Part shown: positions 27,386 to 35,817 of the stretch, piece after piece
Layout: each line of letters begins with the position of its first letter
How positions within the stretch are numbered: the stretch's first letter is position 1
Notes under the pieces: generated by a model
The model's database searches: none
What the model saw: the letters and a program-made list of their open reading frames with translations, nothing else
What the model was told of the DNA's origin: nothing
DNA from: JANOBD01 sp031411495
GTDB taxonomy: Bacteria > Planctomycetota > Phycisphaerae > Tepidisphaerales > Tepidisphaeraceae
Assembly (NCBI GenBank): GCA_031411495.1
Contig: JANOBD010000034.1
Span: 1 to 64,000 of the forward strand
Length of the DNA: 64,000 nt
Direction of reading: 5' to 3'
Position numbers and translations under genes: made by a program

Positions 27386-27844
27386 TTACGCCGGCTCGGC
27401 GGTCATCAACAATTCGGCGGGGGGTTTGAGCAGATCGGCGCCTTTGAGGATCTGCCCTTTGTCGATCTTGCGGGGCACGAACTGCAGGTCGACCCAAGGG
27501 GTAACGCCGGTGCGGCCGGTCTGGTAGATGAGCTCGTAGTCGCCGGCGTCCATCTCGACGACCTCGCCTTTGAAGACGCTGGCGACTTCGATGGTGCCTT
27601 TGTCGACGTGGAAGGGAACGGAAATCGCGAGGATGACATCGTCTCGGAGTGACGGGGTCGCGTTGCGATTTACCGTAATCTTGCCGAGTCCGGCTTTAGC
27701 GGCTGTACGGAATGAAACGCTTCCCTCTCGCCAACAGAAGCCTTGTTGGGCGTGGGCATCGGTCCAGTTGTTAAACGGATCTTTGAGCCCGGCGTTGAAA
27801 ATCGCAATCTGCGAATAGCTGATTTCGAGAGTGAAATGTCGCAT
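27386..27844 (-). CDS. ComJ-like protein (competence protein J / nuclease inhibitor family)
   Basis: A 152-residue soluble protein. The N-terminal half, with ISYSQIAIFNAG, DPFNNWTDAHAQQGF and REGSVSFRTAA, matches the recalled pattern of ComJ family proteins (SYxQ...WTD...QGF...SVSF). In Bacillus subtilis ComJ (Nin) inhibits the DNA-entry nuclease NucA. The C-terminal half is beta-rich (DAGDYELIYQTGRTG). No nuclease or competence gene is adjacent. It is upstream of the esterase-like gene on the same strand and divergent from the oxidoreductase. Assignment is by remembered pattern. Confidence 0.6.
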   Translation of the reverse strand: MRHFTLEISYSQIAIFNAGLKDPFNNWTDAHAQQGFCWREGSVSFRTAAKAGLGKITVNRNATPSLRDDVILAISVPFHVDKGTIEVASVFKGEVVEMDAGDYELIYQTGRTGVTPWVDLQFVPRKIDKGQILKGADLLKPPAELLMTAEPA

Positions 27845-28317
27845 CCATCGTTCTCGTGCAGGCGTTTATTGGCCGTTGGTGCGTCGCTGACGTATGTCAG
27901 CGGGCGAGCAACTTCCGTCAGTTACGTCGCATGGCGAACCGACAGCAACTATACATGCCGGCGCAGATTATGCACGATTTACCTGTTCGTGAATAATCGC
28001 GCCCGGTCGTCCTCGTTTCTTGCGGCAGTGTTCAAATATCCGTCCCGCGCGGTTTACCTCTGGACGGGGTCCGATACAGTATCGATCCGCGGTCCGGCCT
28101 CACGACGGCAAGTCGATCGTCTTCCTGCGCGAAGACGGAGGAGAAACAGGACGGCATTTCGACTTCCGCTTGACACACCCGATGTGAAGCGGTGGTTAAG
28201 ACGGCGTAAACCCGGAGCCAGGGCGGACACCCGACCTTTCCGGAGCCGATGAACTCGGTTTGATTCACCCGCCGCCCACCGCGACGAGTGAATCCCTACG
28301 CGTCAACGAGGATCTGC
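27845..28317. other. 473-base divergent intergenic region
   Basis: Lies between the ComJ-like gene and the oxidoreductase, so it should hold two promoters. A short hairpin with perfect 7-base arms (CGCTGAC and its complement, 27885-27902) and a GTAT loop is visible near the ComJ-like start. No gene or known riboswitch is seen. Confidence 0.5.
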
Positions 28318-31300
28318 ATGGCGATCGATTACCGCTTTCTTCGCGCGAGCGGCCCGGAAGTTTTCAACGGCAACGAACTCCTCGTGAAGGGCTGCCTTGA
28401 AGTAGATGGCGGCATTCACCTCTGCACCGGTTACCCCGGATCGCCGGTTGCCACTTTTTTTGATGTCCTGGGCGATTGCCGCGACCTGCTTGTGAAGAAC
28501 GGCATCCGCGCCTTCCAGGCGAACAACGAAGCCCTCGCCGTCGCCGCCGTCAACGGCGCGCAGATGGCCCCGATCAAAGCACTCGCCGCGTTCAAGTCCG
28601 TCGGCCTGCACGTCGCATCGGATGCGCTGGCGCTGGGCAATCTCGGCGGCGCACACCCCGAAGGCGGCGCGGTCCTGGTCATCGGGGACGACCCGTGGTG
28701 CGACAGCACCCAGGTCCCCGCCGACAGCCGATTCCTCCTTGAACATCTGCGCATGGCCGTCGTCGAGCCCGGCACGATCCAGGAGATGAAGGACTGGATC
28801 AACCTCAGCTTCCACCTCAGCCGCGCGGCCGGCCTGTACATCGGCTTCATCGTCACCACGGCGCAGGCCGATGGCGGCGGCAGCGTCTATTGCCGGCCCA
28901 ACCAGTTCCCAACGATCAACATGAACCAGCGCATCGCGCTGGAAACCGCGAAGATCGATCTGGAGAAAGTCCTCCTGCCCCCGCGCACCTGGCAGCAGGA
29001 ACTGAAGATGGCAGAGCGCCACGCGATCACCGTGCGCGCCGCCCGCGAACTGGGACTGAACAAGATCATCCCGGCCTCACGCGGCATGCAGCGCGTCAGC
29101 CCGATTGGCTTCATCGTCGCGGGCATGGGAGGCGTCTATCTGCAGCAGGTCCTGACCGACATCGGCCTTGAAGGCGTCTTTCCCGTCCTGCAGATGGGCA
29201 TGCAGTACCCGACCGATGTGCAGCTGGTCCGCGAGTTCGCCGAGACCTGTCGCGACATGATCGTCATCGAAGAGCGGCGCAGCTTCCTCGAAAAGAACAT
29301 CCGCGATCAGCTTTTTAAGGAGTTCGAGCGCGAAGAGGCGATCGAGCTGTCGGGTCGCCTGTATGGAAAGACGTTCCCGACCTCACGTGGCACGGGTGCC
29401 TCCCCGGGGACTCATGGGCGCGATGCCCATGCCACGAACACCGGAATACCCGAAACCCGCGGACTGAACCCGAGCGTGCTCGCGCAGATCCTTATTCCCC
29501 TCATCAAGAACACGCAGGAGATACCGGCGGACCTGCGCAACGGCCGGCTTACTGCCGAGTTCGATCGTCTGAGGGCGACCGGCAAGCGGAAGCTGGAGAT
29601 CCTCAGCGCCGCAACGATGAAGGAAGTGCCGACCGAACTGTCCGGCTCGACCTCGACGGATGTGCACGTGGCCGAGCACGAATCCCACACCGCCAGCGCG
29701 GATGAGGAGCGGATCATCAGCCGAACGCCGACGTTCTGCCCCGGCTGCCCGCATCGCGACAGCTCGGCGGTTCTGCTCGAACTGCGTAAGAACCTCGCGG
29801 ACGCCGACTACATGAAGCGGAAGCACAACCTTCCGCCGGTCGACCTCGTCGCGCACGGCGACACCGGCTGCTACACCATGCTGATGTTCCAGCCCACCGA
29901 ACAGCTCATGCACAACTACAGCGGCATGGGACTGGGCGCGGGCACCGGCTCGGGCATCGACCCGTTCATCACCAACAAGCAGATCGTGTTCATGGGCGAT
30001 GGTACGTTCTTCCACTCCGGGCAGGTGGCGATTTCCAACGCGATCCAGGCGGGACAGGACCTGACCTTCATCATCCTGGAGAACAAGATCACCGCCATGA
30101 CCGGCCACCAGGAGCATGCCGGCACCGAGCTCGACCTGCTGGGAAACCAGACCTACATCCAGGACATTTTCGAGATCGTTTCCGGCATGAAGGGCACGAG
30201 CCCGCTCACCGTCGAGAAGATCGTCCCGGCCGACCGCGAACTGTGGCGAAAGACGCTCGAGAAGACGATCCTGCGCCCAGGCGTGAAGGTGTTGATCGCC
30301 GACAAGGAGTGCGGCATCACGCTGCACCGCCGGCTCGGTTCGGCCGAGCGCAAAGAAGCCAAGAAGCACGGCTTCCTCCCGAAAAAAGTCCACATGAACA
30401 TCACGCCGGAAGTGTGCGAACACTGTCTGGAATGCACGAAGGCGACGGCGTGCCCGGGCCTGATCACGGTCGAGACCGATTACGGTCGCAAGATCGACAC
30501 CGACCTCACCTGGTGCGTGAACGACGGCGCGTGCGACCGCGTGACGATGAGCAACGACTACGGCAAAAACGTCAAGCCGTGCCCGAGCTTCGAGCAGATC
30601 ACCATCAAGCGGAAAAACCGCAGGGTCTACAAGCTGCCGAACATGCACTTGAGCAAGCTGCCCGATCCGACCCGCGTTCAGAGCCTCAAGCCGGGCGACC
30701 AGTGGCGCGTCCACATGGCCGGCGTCGGCGGCATGGGTATCGGCGTGGTGAGCGCGCTCCTCGTGCGAGCCGGACATTTCGAGGGATACCAGGTCTCGTT
30801 CGCAGACAAGAAGGGCCTGGCCATCCGCAACGGCGGCGTCTACTCCCAGATCACATGGATCCGTAGGGGCGACGCTGGCGTCGACCGCGAGGGTTCGAAA
30901 GATTCTACCGGCTCAACCGGCGAGGCAAGCCTTGCCACTACCTCCGGCCTCATCCCCTACGGCCAGGCCGACCTGCTTTTGGGCATCGACATCCTTGAGG
31001 CGGCCCGCGCGGTCGATCCGCGCGAGCACTTCCGCATCGCCACGCCGCAGAAGACGGCCGCGGTGCTCAACCTGTTCAAGCAGCCGACCGTGTCGAACCT
31101 GCTGGGCAAACAGGATTTCGATCCGTACAAGCTGCGCGACCGCATCGCCGAGCACTGCAACGCCTCGCAGATGTATGCCAAGAACCTCAGCGCCCTCTGC
31201 GAGCAGCGACTGGGAAGCAAGCTGTTCGTGAACATCCTGATGCTGGGAATTGCGTACCAGCTCGGCTATGTGCCGATCAGCGCCGGCGCGATCGCGAAGG

Positions 31301-32193
31301 CGATCAAGGAAACGATCCGCCGGGACGTGCGTCGCAACCTGAAGGCGTTCAACATCGGCCGCAAGCTCGCGCTCGAGCCGATGGCGCTTCCGGAAAAGCC
31401 TCAGGCGATCACCTGGGACCAGTTGCTGACGCAGAAGACGCGAATCCTTCGCAAGACGCGGATGCGCGGCGAGAGCCACGCCCGCGCGCTCGAGACGCTC
31501 GTAAGCACCGCGGTCAACGTGATGCCCGCCCTCTCGGAGCGGAGCAAGTACGACCTGACACTCCGCATCTACGACTTGTACCAGTACGAGGACGAGGCGT
31601 ACGCCAAGCGCTTTATCGATCTTGTTCGCGGGGTCTACCGACGCGACAGCGGCGATCAGAAGTACCAGGTGACCGACGCGGTCATCTGGAATCTGGCGCG
31701 CCTGATGCTTATCAAGGACGAGCCGTACGTGGCGTACCTGCTGACCCGTTTCGAAAAACTGCAGCGGGATGCGATCAAGTACAACGTCGATGCCGACAAC
31801 GGCGACGAGGTCGAATACTCCTGGCACAACGTGCCCGAGCTTCCGATCCCGTTCGTGGGCAAGCTCCGCATTCCGATCACGACCCGACCGTGGATGCACC
31901 GGATCTTCCGCAACACCAAGTTCATGCGCAAGCTGCCGGGCTGGCACCGCCGCGAGAAGGAGTTCCGCGAGTGGTATATCGGCCTGCTCGACCGAATCGA
32001 CTTGAGCAGTGATGGCGGCTATCACAACGCGCTGCGCGTGCTGAGTATGCCGGAAGAGGCGACCGGGTATCGCGAAGTGAGATATCCGAAGATGGACCGG
32101 GTAAAGCAGGAGGGCGAAGCGCTGCTCTCGCGACCGCACGTGAGCACGCACGTCAGCGTGCGCGAGTCGTCGAGGAGTGCCGAGACCGTCTGA
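28318..32193 (+). CDS. Indolepyruvate ferredoxin oxidoreductase, fused alpha-beta form
   Basis: A 1291-residue 2-oxoacid:ferredoxin oxidoreductase that decarboxylates aryl pyruvates to acyl-CoA with ferredoxin as acceptor. In order: pyrimidine domain from residue 10 (CTGYPGSPVATFFDVLGD), TPP domain (HGDTGCYTMLMF, VFMGDGTFFHSG near 560), an Fe-S region near 700 (CEHCLECTKATACPG), the gamma domain (GVGGMGIGVVSALLVRAGHF near 805), and a long C-terminal DUF6537-like extension. GAGG precedes ATG 28318. Two in-frame insertions (about 357-373 and 850-875) are repeat-derived. It probably serves aromatic amino acid catabolism. Confidence 0.93.
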   Translation: MAIDYRFLRASGPEVFNGNELLVKGCLEVDGGIHLCTGYPGSPVATFFDVLGDCRDLLVKNGIRAFQANNEALAVAAVNGAQMAPIKALAAFKSVGLHVASDALALGNLGGAHPEGGAVLVIGDDPWCDSTQVPADSRFLLEHLRMAVVEPGTIQEMKDWINLSFHLSRAAGLYIGFIVTTAQADGGGSVYCRPNQFPTINMNQRIALETAKIDLEKVLLPPRTWQQELKMAERHAITVRAARELGLNKIIPASRGMQRVSPIGFIVAGMGGVYLQQVLTDIGLEGVFPVLQMGMQYPTDVQLVREFAETCRDMIVIEERRSFLEKNIRDQLFKEFEREEAIELSGRLYGKTFPTSRGTGASPGTHGRDAHATNTGIPETRGLNPSVLAQILIPLIKNTQEIPADLRNGRLTAEFDRLRATGKRKLEILSAATMKEVPTELSGSTSTDVHVAEHESHTASADEERIISRTPTFCPGCPHRDSSAVLLELRKNLADADYMKRKHNLPPVDLVAHGDTGCYTMLMFQPTEQLMHNYSGMGLGAGTGSGIDPFITNKQIVFMGDGTFFHSGQVAISNAIQAGQDLTFIILENKITAMTGHQEHAGTELDLLGNQTYIQDIFEIVSGMKGTSPLTVEKIVPADRELWRKTLEKTILRPGVKVLIADKECGITLHRRLGSAERKEAKKHGFLPKKVHMNITPEVCEHCLECTKATACPGLITVETDYGRKIDTDLTWCVNDGACDRVTMSNDYGKNVKPCPSFEQITIKRKNRRVYKLPNMHLSKLPDPTRVQSLKPGDQWRVHMAGVGGMGIGVVSALLVRAGHFEGYQVSFADKKGLAIRNGGVYSQITWIRRGDAGVDREGSKDSTGSTGEASLATTSGLIPYGQADLLLGIDILEAARAVDPREHFRIATPQKTAAVLNLFKQPTVSNLLGKQDFDPYKLRDRIAEHCNASQMYAKNLSALCEQRLGSKLFVNILMLGIAYQLGYVPISAGAIAKAIKETIRRDVRRNLKAFNIGRKLALEPMALPEKPQAITWDQLLTQKTRILRKTRMRGESHARALETLVSTAVNVMPALSERSKYDLTLRIYDLYQYEDEAYAKRFIDLVRGVYRRDSGDQKYQVTDAVIWNLARLMLIKDEPYVAYLLTRFEKLQRDAIKYNVDADNGDEVEYSWHNVPELPIPFVGKLRIPITTRPWMHRIFRNTKFMRKLPGWHRREKEFREWYIGLLDRIDLSSDGGYHNALRVLSMPEEATGYREVRYPKMDRVKQEGEALLSRPHVSTHVSVRESSRSAETV
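29386..29435. repeat. GTGGCACGGGC-type palindrome inside the oxidoreductase gene
   Basis: Begins CGTGGCACGGG and ends CCCATGCCACG (11-base arms, one mismatch). It encodes the phrase GTGASPGTHGRDAHATN in the linker before the TPP domain. Similar GRDAHAT peptides are remembered from other planctomycete proteins. Confidence 0.65.
30867..30940. repeat. Probable second repeat-derived insertion in the oxidoreductase gene
   Basis: The segment GGCGACGCTGGCGTCGACC ... GGCGAGGCAAGCCTTGCC contains short palindromes (GGCAAGCCTTGCC) and encodes a low-complexity stretch (RGDAGVDREGSKDSTGSTGE...) interrupting the gamma domain after GGVYSQITW. Confidence 0.45.
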
Positions 32194-32224
32194 TCAGAAA
32201 TGACGAAGCACGGATTTCGTGGTT

Positions 32225-32272
32225 AAAAAACTCGGGCGTCGCTCTGATGAGGGAGCGACGCCCGATCCGTTT
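32225..32272. terminator. Bidirectional terminator between convergent genes
   Basis: Perfect 13-base arms (32232-32244 and 32253-32265, TCGGGCGTCGCTC and its complement) with an 8-base loop. On the minus strand the stem is followed by GTTTTTTAACC; on the plus strand by TCCGTTTTGG. Confidence 0.8.
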
Positions 32273-32323
32273 TGGCCTCGACCTGAACTCGTCGGTCGAT
32301 TCCTGGAGAAAGTATACGACCGA

Positions 32324-32536
32324 TTACGGATTGGTCGGCGGCGTCTTTTCGGTTTCCTTTTGCGTCTTCACCGTTCCGTCGTTCTCGACGGTCTTTTTCT
32401 CGGTCTTGGTTTCCGTCGAGCCGTCCCGACGCGTCTCGGTGCTCTCATGTTTTTCGACCGTTCGATCGCAACCGACAACGGCGCCGCTGCCGACGAGCAG
32501 TGCGGTCGCCATGAATCCAGTTAGTAATGCTTTCAT
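32324..32536 (-). CDS. Small Thr/Lys/Glu-rich lipoprotein
   Basis: A 70-residue protein starting at 32536, where AAGGAG lies six bases upstream. The signal peptide (MKALLTGFMATALLVGSGAV) ends in lipobox VVGC. The mature part is highly charged with imperfect repeats (ESTETRRDGSTETKTEKK, TVKTQKETEK) and no fold is predicted. A frame from 32644 is longer but would place the signal internally. It is convergent with the oxidoreductase across a shared terminator. Confidence 0.7.
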   Translation of the reverse strand: MKALLTGFMATALLVGSGAVVGCDRTVEKHESTETRRDGSTETKTEKKTVENDGTVKTQKETEKTPPTNP

Positions 32537-32672
32537 TGCGTTCTCCTTGAAAAGGTGTTGCTTCGCTATCGAATACTTTCGGCGCGATCGGGTGTTCGCG
32601 ACATCGGGGGAAGTGGGGGGCGAATGGTCGGTGCCTGCCGCCAAATTCGTCGGGAAGGACCTGAGAGGCGGG

Positions 32673-32700
32673 TTGCTTCAACCGCGAAGGTGCGTAGGTT
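32673..32700 (+). promoter_or_regulatory. Candidate leaderless promoter for truB
   Basis: TTGCTT (32673-32678), a 16-base spacer and TAGGTT (32695-32700), ending 7 bases before the truB ATG. Confidence 0.35.
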
Positions 32701-32707
32701 GACGGCA

Positions 32708-33409
32708 ATGCCGGACGGATTTCTCAATCTTCACAAGCCGATCGGCATAACCAGCGCGCAGCTCCTGAACCGTGTAAAGCGCCTGCTCCCGCGCGGAACC
32801 AAGCTCGGCCATGCCGGCACCCTCGACTCACTTGCCTCCGGCGTGCTCGTGGCGATGGTCGGCAAATGCACCAAGCTCTGCGAGAAGGTAATGGGCCAGC
32901 CCAAGCAGTACCGCGCCGTCATCCGGCTCGGCGCGACGAGTGTGACCGACGACGCCGAAGGGCCCATCGCGGTGCGAGACGACCTGGGCTCGACGCCGAC
33001 GCGCAGCGCGATCGATGACGTGTTGAAAACGTTCGTCGGAACCATCCAACAGCTCCCGCCCGCGTTCAGCGCGCTCAAGATCGATGGCAAGCGCGCCAGC
33101 GACCGTGTCCGCGCCGGTGAGACGATCGAACTGAAGCCGCGATCGATCCGCATCGATTCGATCGCCTGTCTCGACTACGCGTGGCCCGATCTTACGATCC
33201 TCGTCGACTGCGGCCGAGGCACGTACGTGCGTTCGCTCGCGCGCGATATCGGACAAGCGCTCGGGACTGGCGGCTACCTCGCGGGACTCGTGCGGACGCG
33301 GGTCGGCGCGTTCCGAATCGAAGACGCTGTCGAACTCGAAGCGCTCGCCGAAAAGGGCGTCGACGGTTTTCTGTTGCCGCGGGAACTGGTTGATACGACG
33401 GCCGATTGA
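32708..33409 (+). CDS. truB: tRNA pseudouridine(55) synthase
   Basis: A 233-residue enzyme that converts U55 of tRNA to pseudouridine. It starts GFLNLHKPIGITSAQLLNRV and has the catalytic Asp40 in GHAGTLDSLASGVL; the family usually has GTLDP, so Ser41 is a mild variant. YRAVIRLGATSVTDDAEG and LPPAFSALKIDGKRA are further TruB blocks, and TYVRSLARDIGQALG is the C-terminal motif. It lacks the longer PUA-containing C-terminus seen in some homologues. Start 32708 is preferred over an upstream frame at 32555, which overlaps the divergent lipoprotein gene. Confidence 0.95.
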   Translation: MPDGFLNLHKPIGITSAQLLNRVKRLLPRGTKLGHAGTLDSLASGVLVAMVGKCTKLCEKVMGQPKQYRAVIRLGATSVTDDAEGPIAVRDDLGSTPTRSAIDDVLKTFVGTIQQLPPAFSALKIDGKRASDRVRAGETIELKPRSIRIDSIACLDYAWPDLTILVDCGRGTYVRSLARDIGQALGTGGYLAGLVRTRVGAFRIEDAVELEALAEKGVDGFLLPRELVDTTAD

Positions 33410-33977
33410 ACTCTGCCGGCCGATCGCATCCGACCGTCAACACTGGGTGACGAGCCGGGCCTTTTCCCTCGCCGCGCCGATGCGCGCGACCGTACCCGAA
33501 TCGAACGCGAGGAAGTCGCTCTGGATGCCGTCGCTGAAAGACATCGATCGACGCCGAAGCTTTGCAGAAGCGTAAGGCGAGCAGACGCAGCAAAGGCGCT
33601 CAAGCTCGTCCCCTGCGAACGCGTCCGATGACCCCGGCTAACCCGCCTGTGGGCATAGACCCACGCCGCAGCGAATAGGGCGCGGACCGTCTGGATGAAT
33701 AAGGCTCCTGCTACGCGAGAGGATGACCTTGAATAGTCATCTGAAGCGCAGGCACCTTGCACAGCGAAGCATCGATCAACGAGGAAGCGAAGACGTCGAT
33801 CCGCAGTAGCGGATCGAGGACGAGAAAATACATCGATCAATGAAAATGCGGCCTCAGAGCAACATCAGAAACCGAGCTTGACCAAGAGCGGGATTCATAG
33901 TCGGGTTATGTGGCGGCGTTCCCGCGCTGTCGCGGCGGGACGTGACCGCACTCCGGGCATCGGTCCAGCGTCGCGTA
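33410..33977. other. 568-base region without a supported gene
   Basis: A minus-strand frame at 33437-33544 (35 residues, MSFSDGIQSDFLAFDSG...) has high GC at third positions but no ribosome site; it could be a tiny gene or a remnant. The rest (33550-33977) shows no coding signal in any frame, no clear hairpin with a T-tract and no recognised RNA. Confidence 0.4.
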
Positions 33978-34610
33978 CTAGCTCTGACGGCGCCGCTGGA
34001 GGCTAATTCCTGCAAGCGCGAGCAGCGACAGGCTTGCCGGCTCGGGGACTATCGTACCGTAGAGGCGCATCGCCACGCCGCCGGGAACCAAGCCGTTGTA
34101 ACCGGACGGTGAAGCCTGCCAGAAGTTTCCTAGGCTTCCCGACACCCCGTCGTTGTAAAGCGTCGCGCCGATCGTTCCGCTGAATCCGCTCATGCTGAAC
34201 CAAAGAATCTGGCCCGCTGACATCTCGATTGGAGTGGAAAATTCCGCGTAGAGGCGCGTTAACCCCGGAGCACCCCCGTTGCCGTCAACTTCCAAAATGT
34301 TCCTCACCTCGTAGCGAAGCTGCTGGTTGGGACGATTGTTTCCCGAGAGGAACACGTTGCTATACACGTCCAGCGCAACGGGAAAGTTCACAGGAACGAC
34401 GGTAGGCGTGTACAGGGCGATGCCCGTAACGGTCGCGTCCTGCGCGAAGCTCGCCGGCGCATAAAAATGCTGACCGCCGGCTTGATTGAACCCGCCGTAA
34501 AAGTTCTGGCCCGTGGCGGCAGGGCTGTGATCCAAAATCGTCGCCGCCCGAGATTCAGAACCGACCATCAAAAAGGTCAACGCGCATACCGCCGAGATAA
34601 AACGATGCAT
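33978..34610 (-). CDS. PEP-CTERM-type secreted protein
   Basis: A 210-residue exported protein. AAGGAG precedes the start and a signal peptide follows (MHRFISAVCALTFLMVGSES, cleaved after SRA). The mature part is a beta-rich domain (FYGGFNQAGGQHFYAPASFA, ILWFSMSGFSGTIG). The C-terminus VPEPASLSLLALAGISLQRR is a PEP-CTERM sorting signal. It is the second such protein in the window, and the two share only the tail. Function unknown. Confidence 0.8.
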   Translation of the reverse strand: MHRFISAVCALTFLMVGSESRAATILDHSPAATGQNFYGGFNQAGGQHFYAPASFAQDATVTGIALYTPTVVPVNFPVALDVYSNVFLSGNNRPNQQLRYEVRNILEVDGNGGAPGLTRLYAEFSTPIEMSAGQILWFSMSGFSGTIGATLYNDGVSGSLGNFWQASPSGYNGLVPGGVAMRLYGTIVPEPASLSLLALAGISLQRRRQS

Positions 34611-34873
34611 TCTCACTTCTCCTTTATGCAGCCTGATGTGTCCACGAAATAGCCACACGCCGGCTGTCGAGACCGGCACACTATTTCAGGACATTGCGAA
34701 GATCAACTATGGATTGGTCGCAGTCTTGGTGCCGGCTGAAAACCGCTGAGAAGATAGTGCGAAGGGTCGGACTATTCGGAATCACTGCGCAGCCCTCACC
34801 GTCTCATCCTCCTCCGTAAACCCCGTTCAACTTGTCGCGTATCGCGGATTTCGATCATCGGACCCAAATCGGC

Positions 34874-34879
34874 TATGAT
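34874..34879 (+). promoter_or_regulatory. -10-like TATGAT upstream of sdhC
   Basis: TATGAT ends 11 bases before the sdhC ATG, predicting a leader of about 4-5 bases. TTCGAT at 34850-34855 is a weak -35 candidate. Confidence 0.45.
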
Positions 34880-34890
34880 CCCCCGCGACT

Positions 34891-35637
34891 ATGAGCACGA
34901 TCTCCGCCCACCCGTCCGGCTCGCCGTCTGTTGGCCTGCTTGCGAAAAACCATTTCCTGCTGCGGCGACTGCACTCGCTGACCGGCATCCTCTTCGGCAT
35001 GTACCTGTTCGTTCACCTCGGCGTGAACGCGACGCTTGCCGAAGGCGCCCGACACGCCGGCGCGCCCAGCGTTTTCCAGCAGCAGGTCGACCAGATCCAC
35101 CGGCTGCCGTTCCTGCTGGCCATAGAAATGGCCCTGATTTTCATCCCGCTGGCCTACCACACGGTCTACGGCATCTGGATCGTCTTCAGCGGCCAATGGA
35201 ACATCGGCAGTTACGGCTACACGCGGAACTGGCTGTACGTCTTCCAGCGGATCACCGCGATGGTGATCCTGTTCTTCGCGCTCTTCCACATCCTCTCGAT
35301 GCGCGGGTTCTTTCCCGGCGAAATCGGCAGGGCGCTCACATTTGAGCCGACCGAGGCGGTCAGCTCGACCGTCCATCACCTGATGTATGCGTGGTGGATC
35401 TGGGCGGTGGCCTATCCGCTGGGGATTCTCAGCAGCGCGTTCCACACCGCCAACGGCTTTTACGCGGCCGCCATCACCTGGGGGCTGACCATCAGTTCGC
35501 AGGCGCAGAAGCGGTGGGGCGGGGTGGCCGTGTTGATGTTCCTGTTTCTTTTCGCAGCAGGAATGACCGCCTTGATCGCCGGTGTGAGCAAGGCCCAGCA
35601 GCCGATCGTCGAGACGGTGCATACGGTCTCGCTGTGA
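34891..35637 (+). CDS. sdhC: Succinate dehydrogenase cytochrome b558 subunit
   Basis: A 248-residue membrane subunit of the single-polypeptide diheme type found with Bacillus and Bacteroidota-like complexes. Five transmembrane helices are visible. Likely heme-ligating histidines are in RRLHSLTGILFG, LFVHLGVN, ALFHILSMRG and SSAFHTANGF. It passes electrons from the flavoprotein and iron-sulfur subunits to quinone. The gene precedes sdhA by 180 bases containing a palindromic repeat. There is no ribosome site. Confidence 0.9.
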   Translation: MSTISAHPSGSPSVGLLAKNHFLLRRLHSLTGILFGMYLFVHLGVNATLAEGARHAGAPSVFQQQVDQIHRLPFLLAIEMALIFIPLAYHTVYGIWIVFSGQWNIGSYGYTRNWLYVFQRITAMVILFFALFHILSMRGFFPGEIGRALTFEPTEAVSSTVHHLMYAWWIWAVAYPLGILSSAFHTANGFYAAAITWGLTISSQAQKRWGGVAVLMFLFLFAAGMTALIAGVSKAQQPIVETVHTVSL

Positions 35638-35654
35638 TGCGTTTTCAGACATTT

Positions 35655-35812
35655 TGAATGATGAAGTTCGAGTTTCGAATGAAGAATGAATGACCAATGA
35701 TCAAAATCGAATGACTAAACGAATGCCGGCTTGCCGTTTTGGAAATGTCTCCATTCGGCCTTCGACGTTCATTCATCATTCGAGATTCGAGATTCGTCAT
35801 TCCCGACAGGGC
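35655..35812. repeat. AATGA-rich inverted repeat between sdhC and sdhA
   Basis: The left part (GAATGATGAAGTTCGAG...) and right part (...CATTCATCATTCGAGATTC) are imperfect inverted copies of an AATGA/CGAA-rich unit. It separates two genes of one operon and may form a long hairpin in the mRNA. Confidence 0.55.
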
Positions 35813-35817
35813 TCCTT

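Noticed and set aside
33437..33544. 35-residue minus-strand frame with coding-like third positions
   Set aside because: No ribosome site, no nearby -10 element and no recognisable motif; could be a remnant. Mentioned only in the gap entry.
34866..34890. Earlier plus-strand starts for sdhC around 34875
   Set aside because: The ATG within TATGAT is out of frame with the SdhC sequence; the family N-terminus fits ATG 34891.
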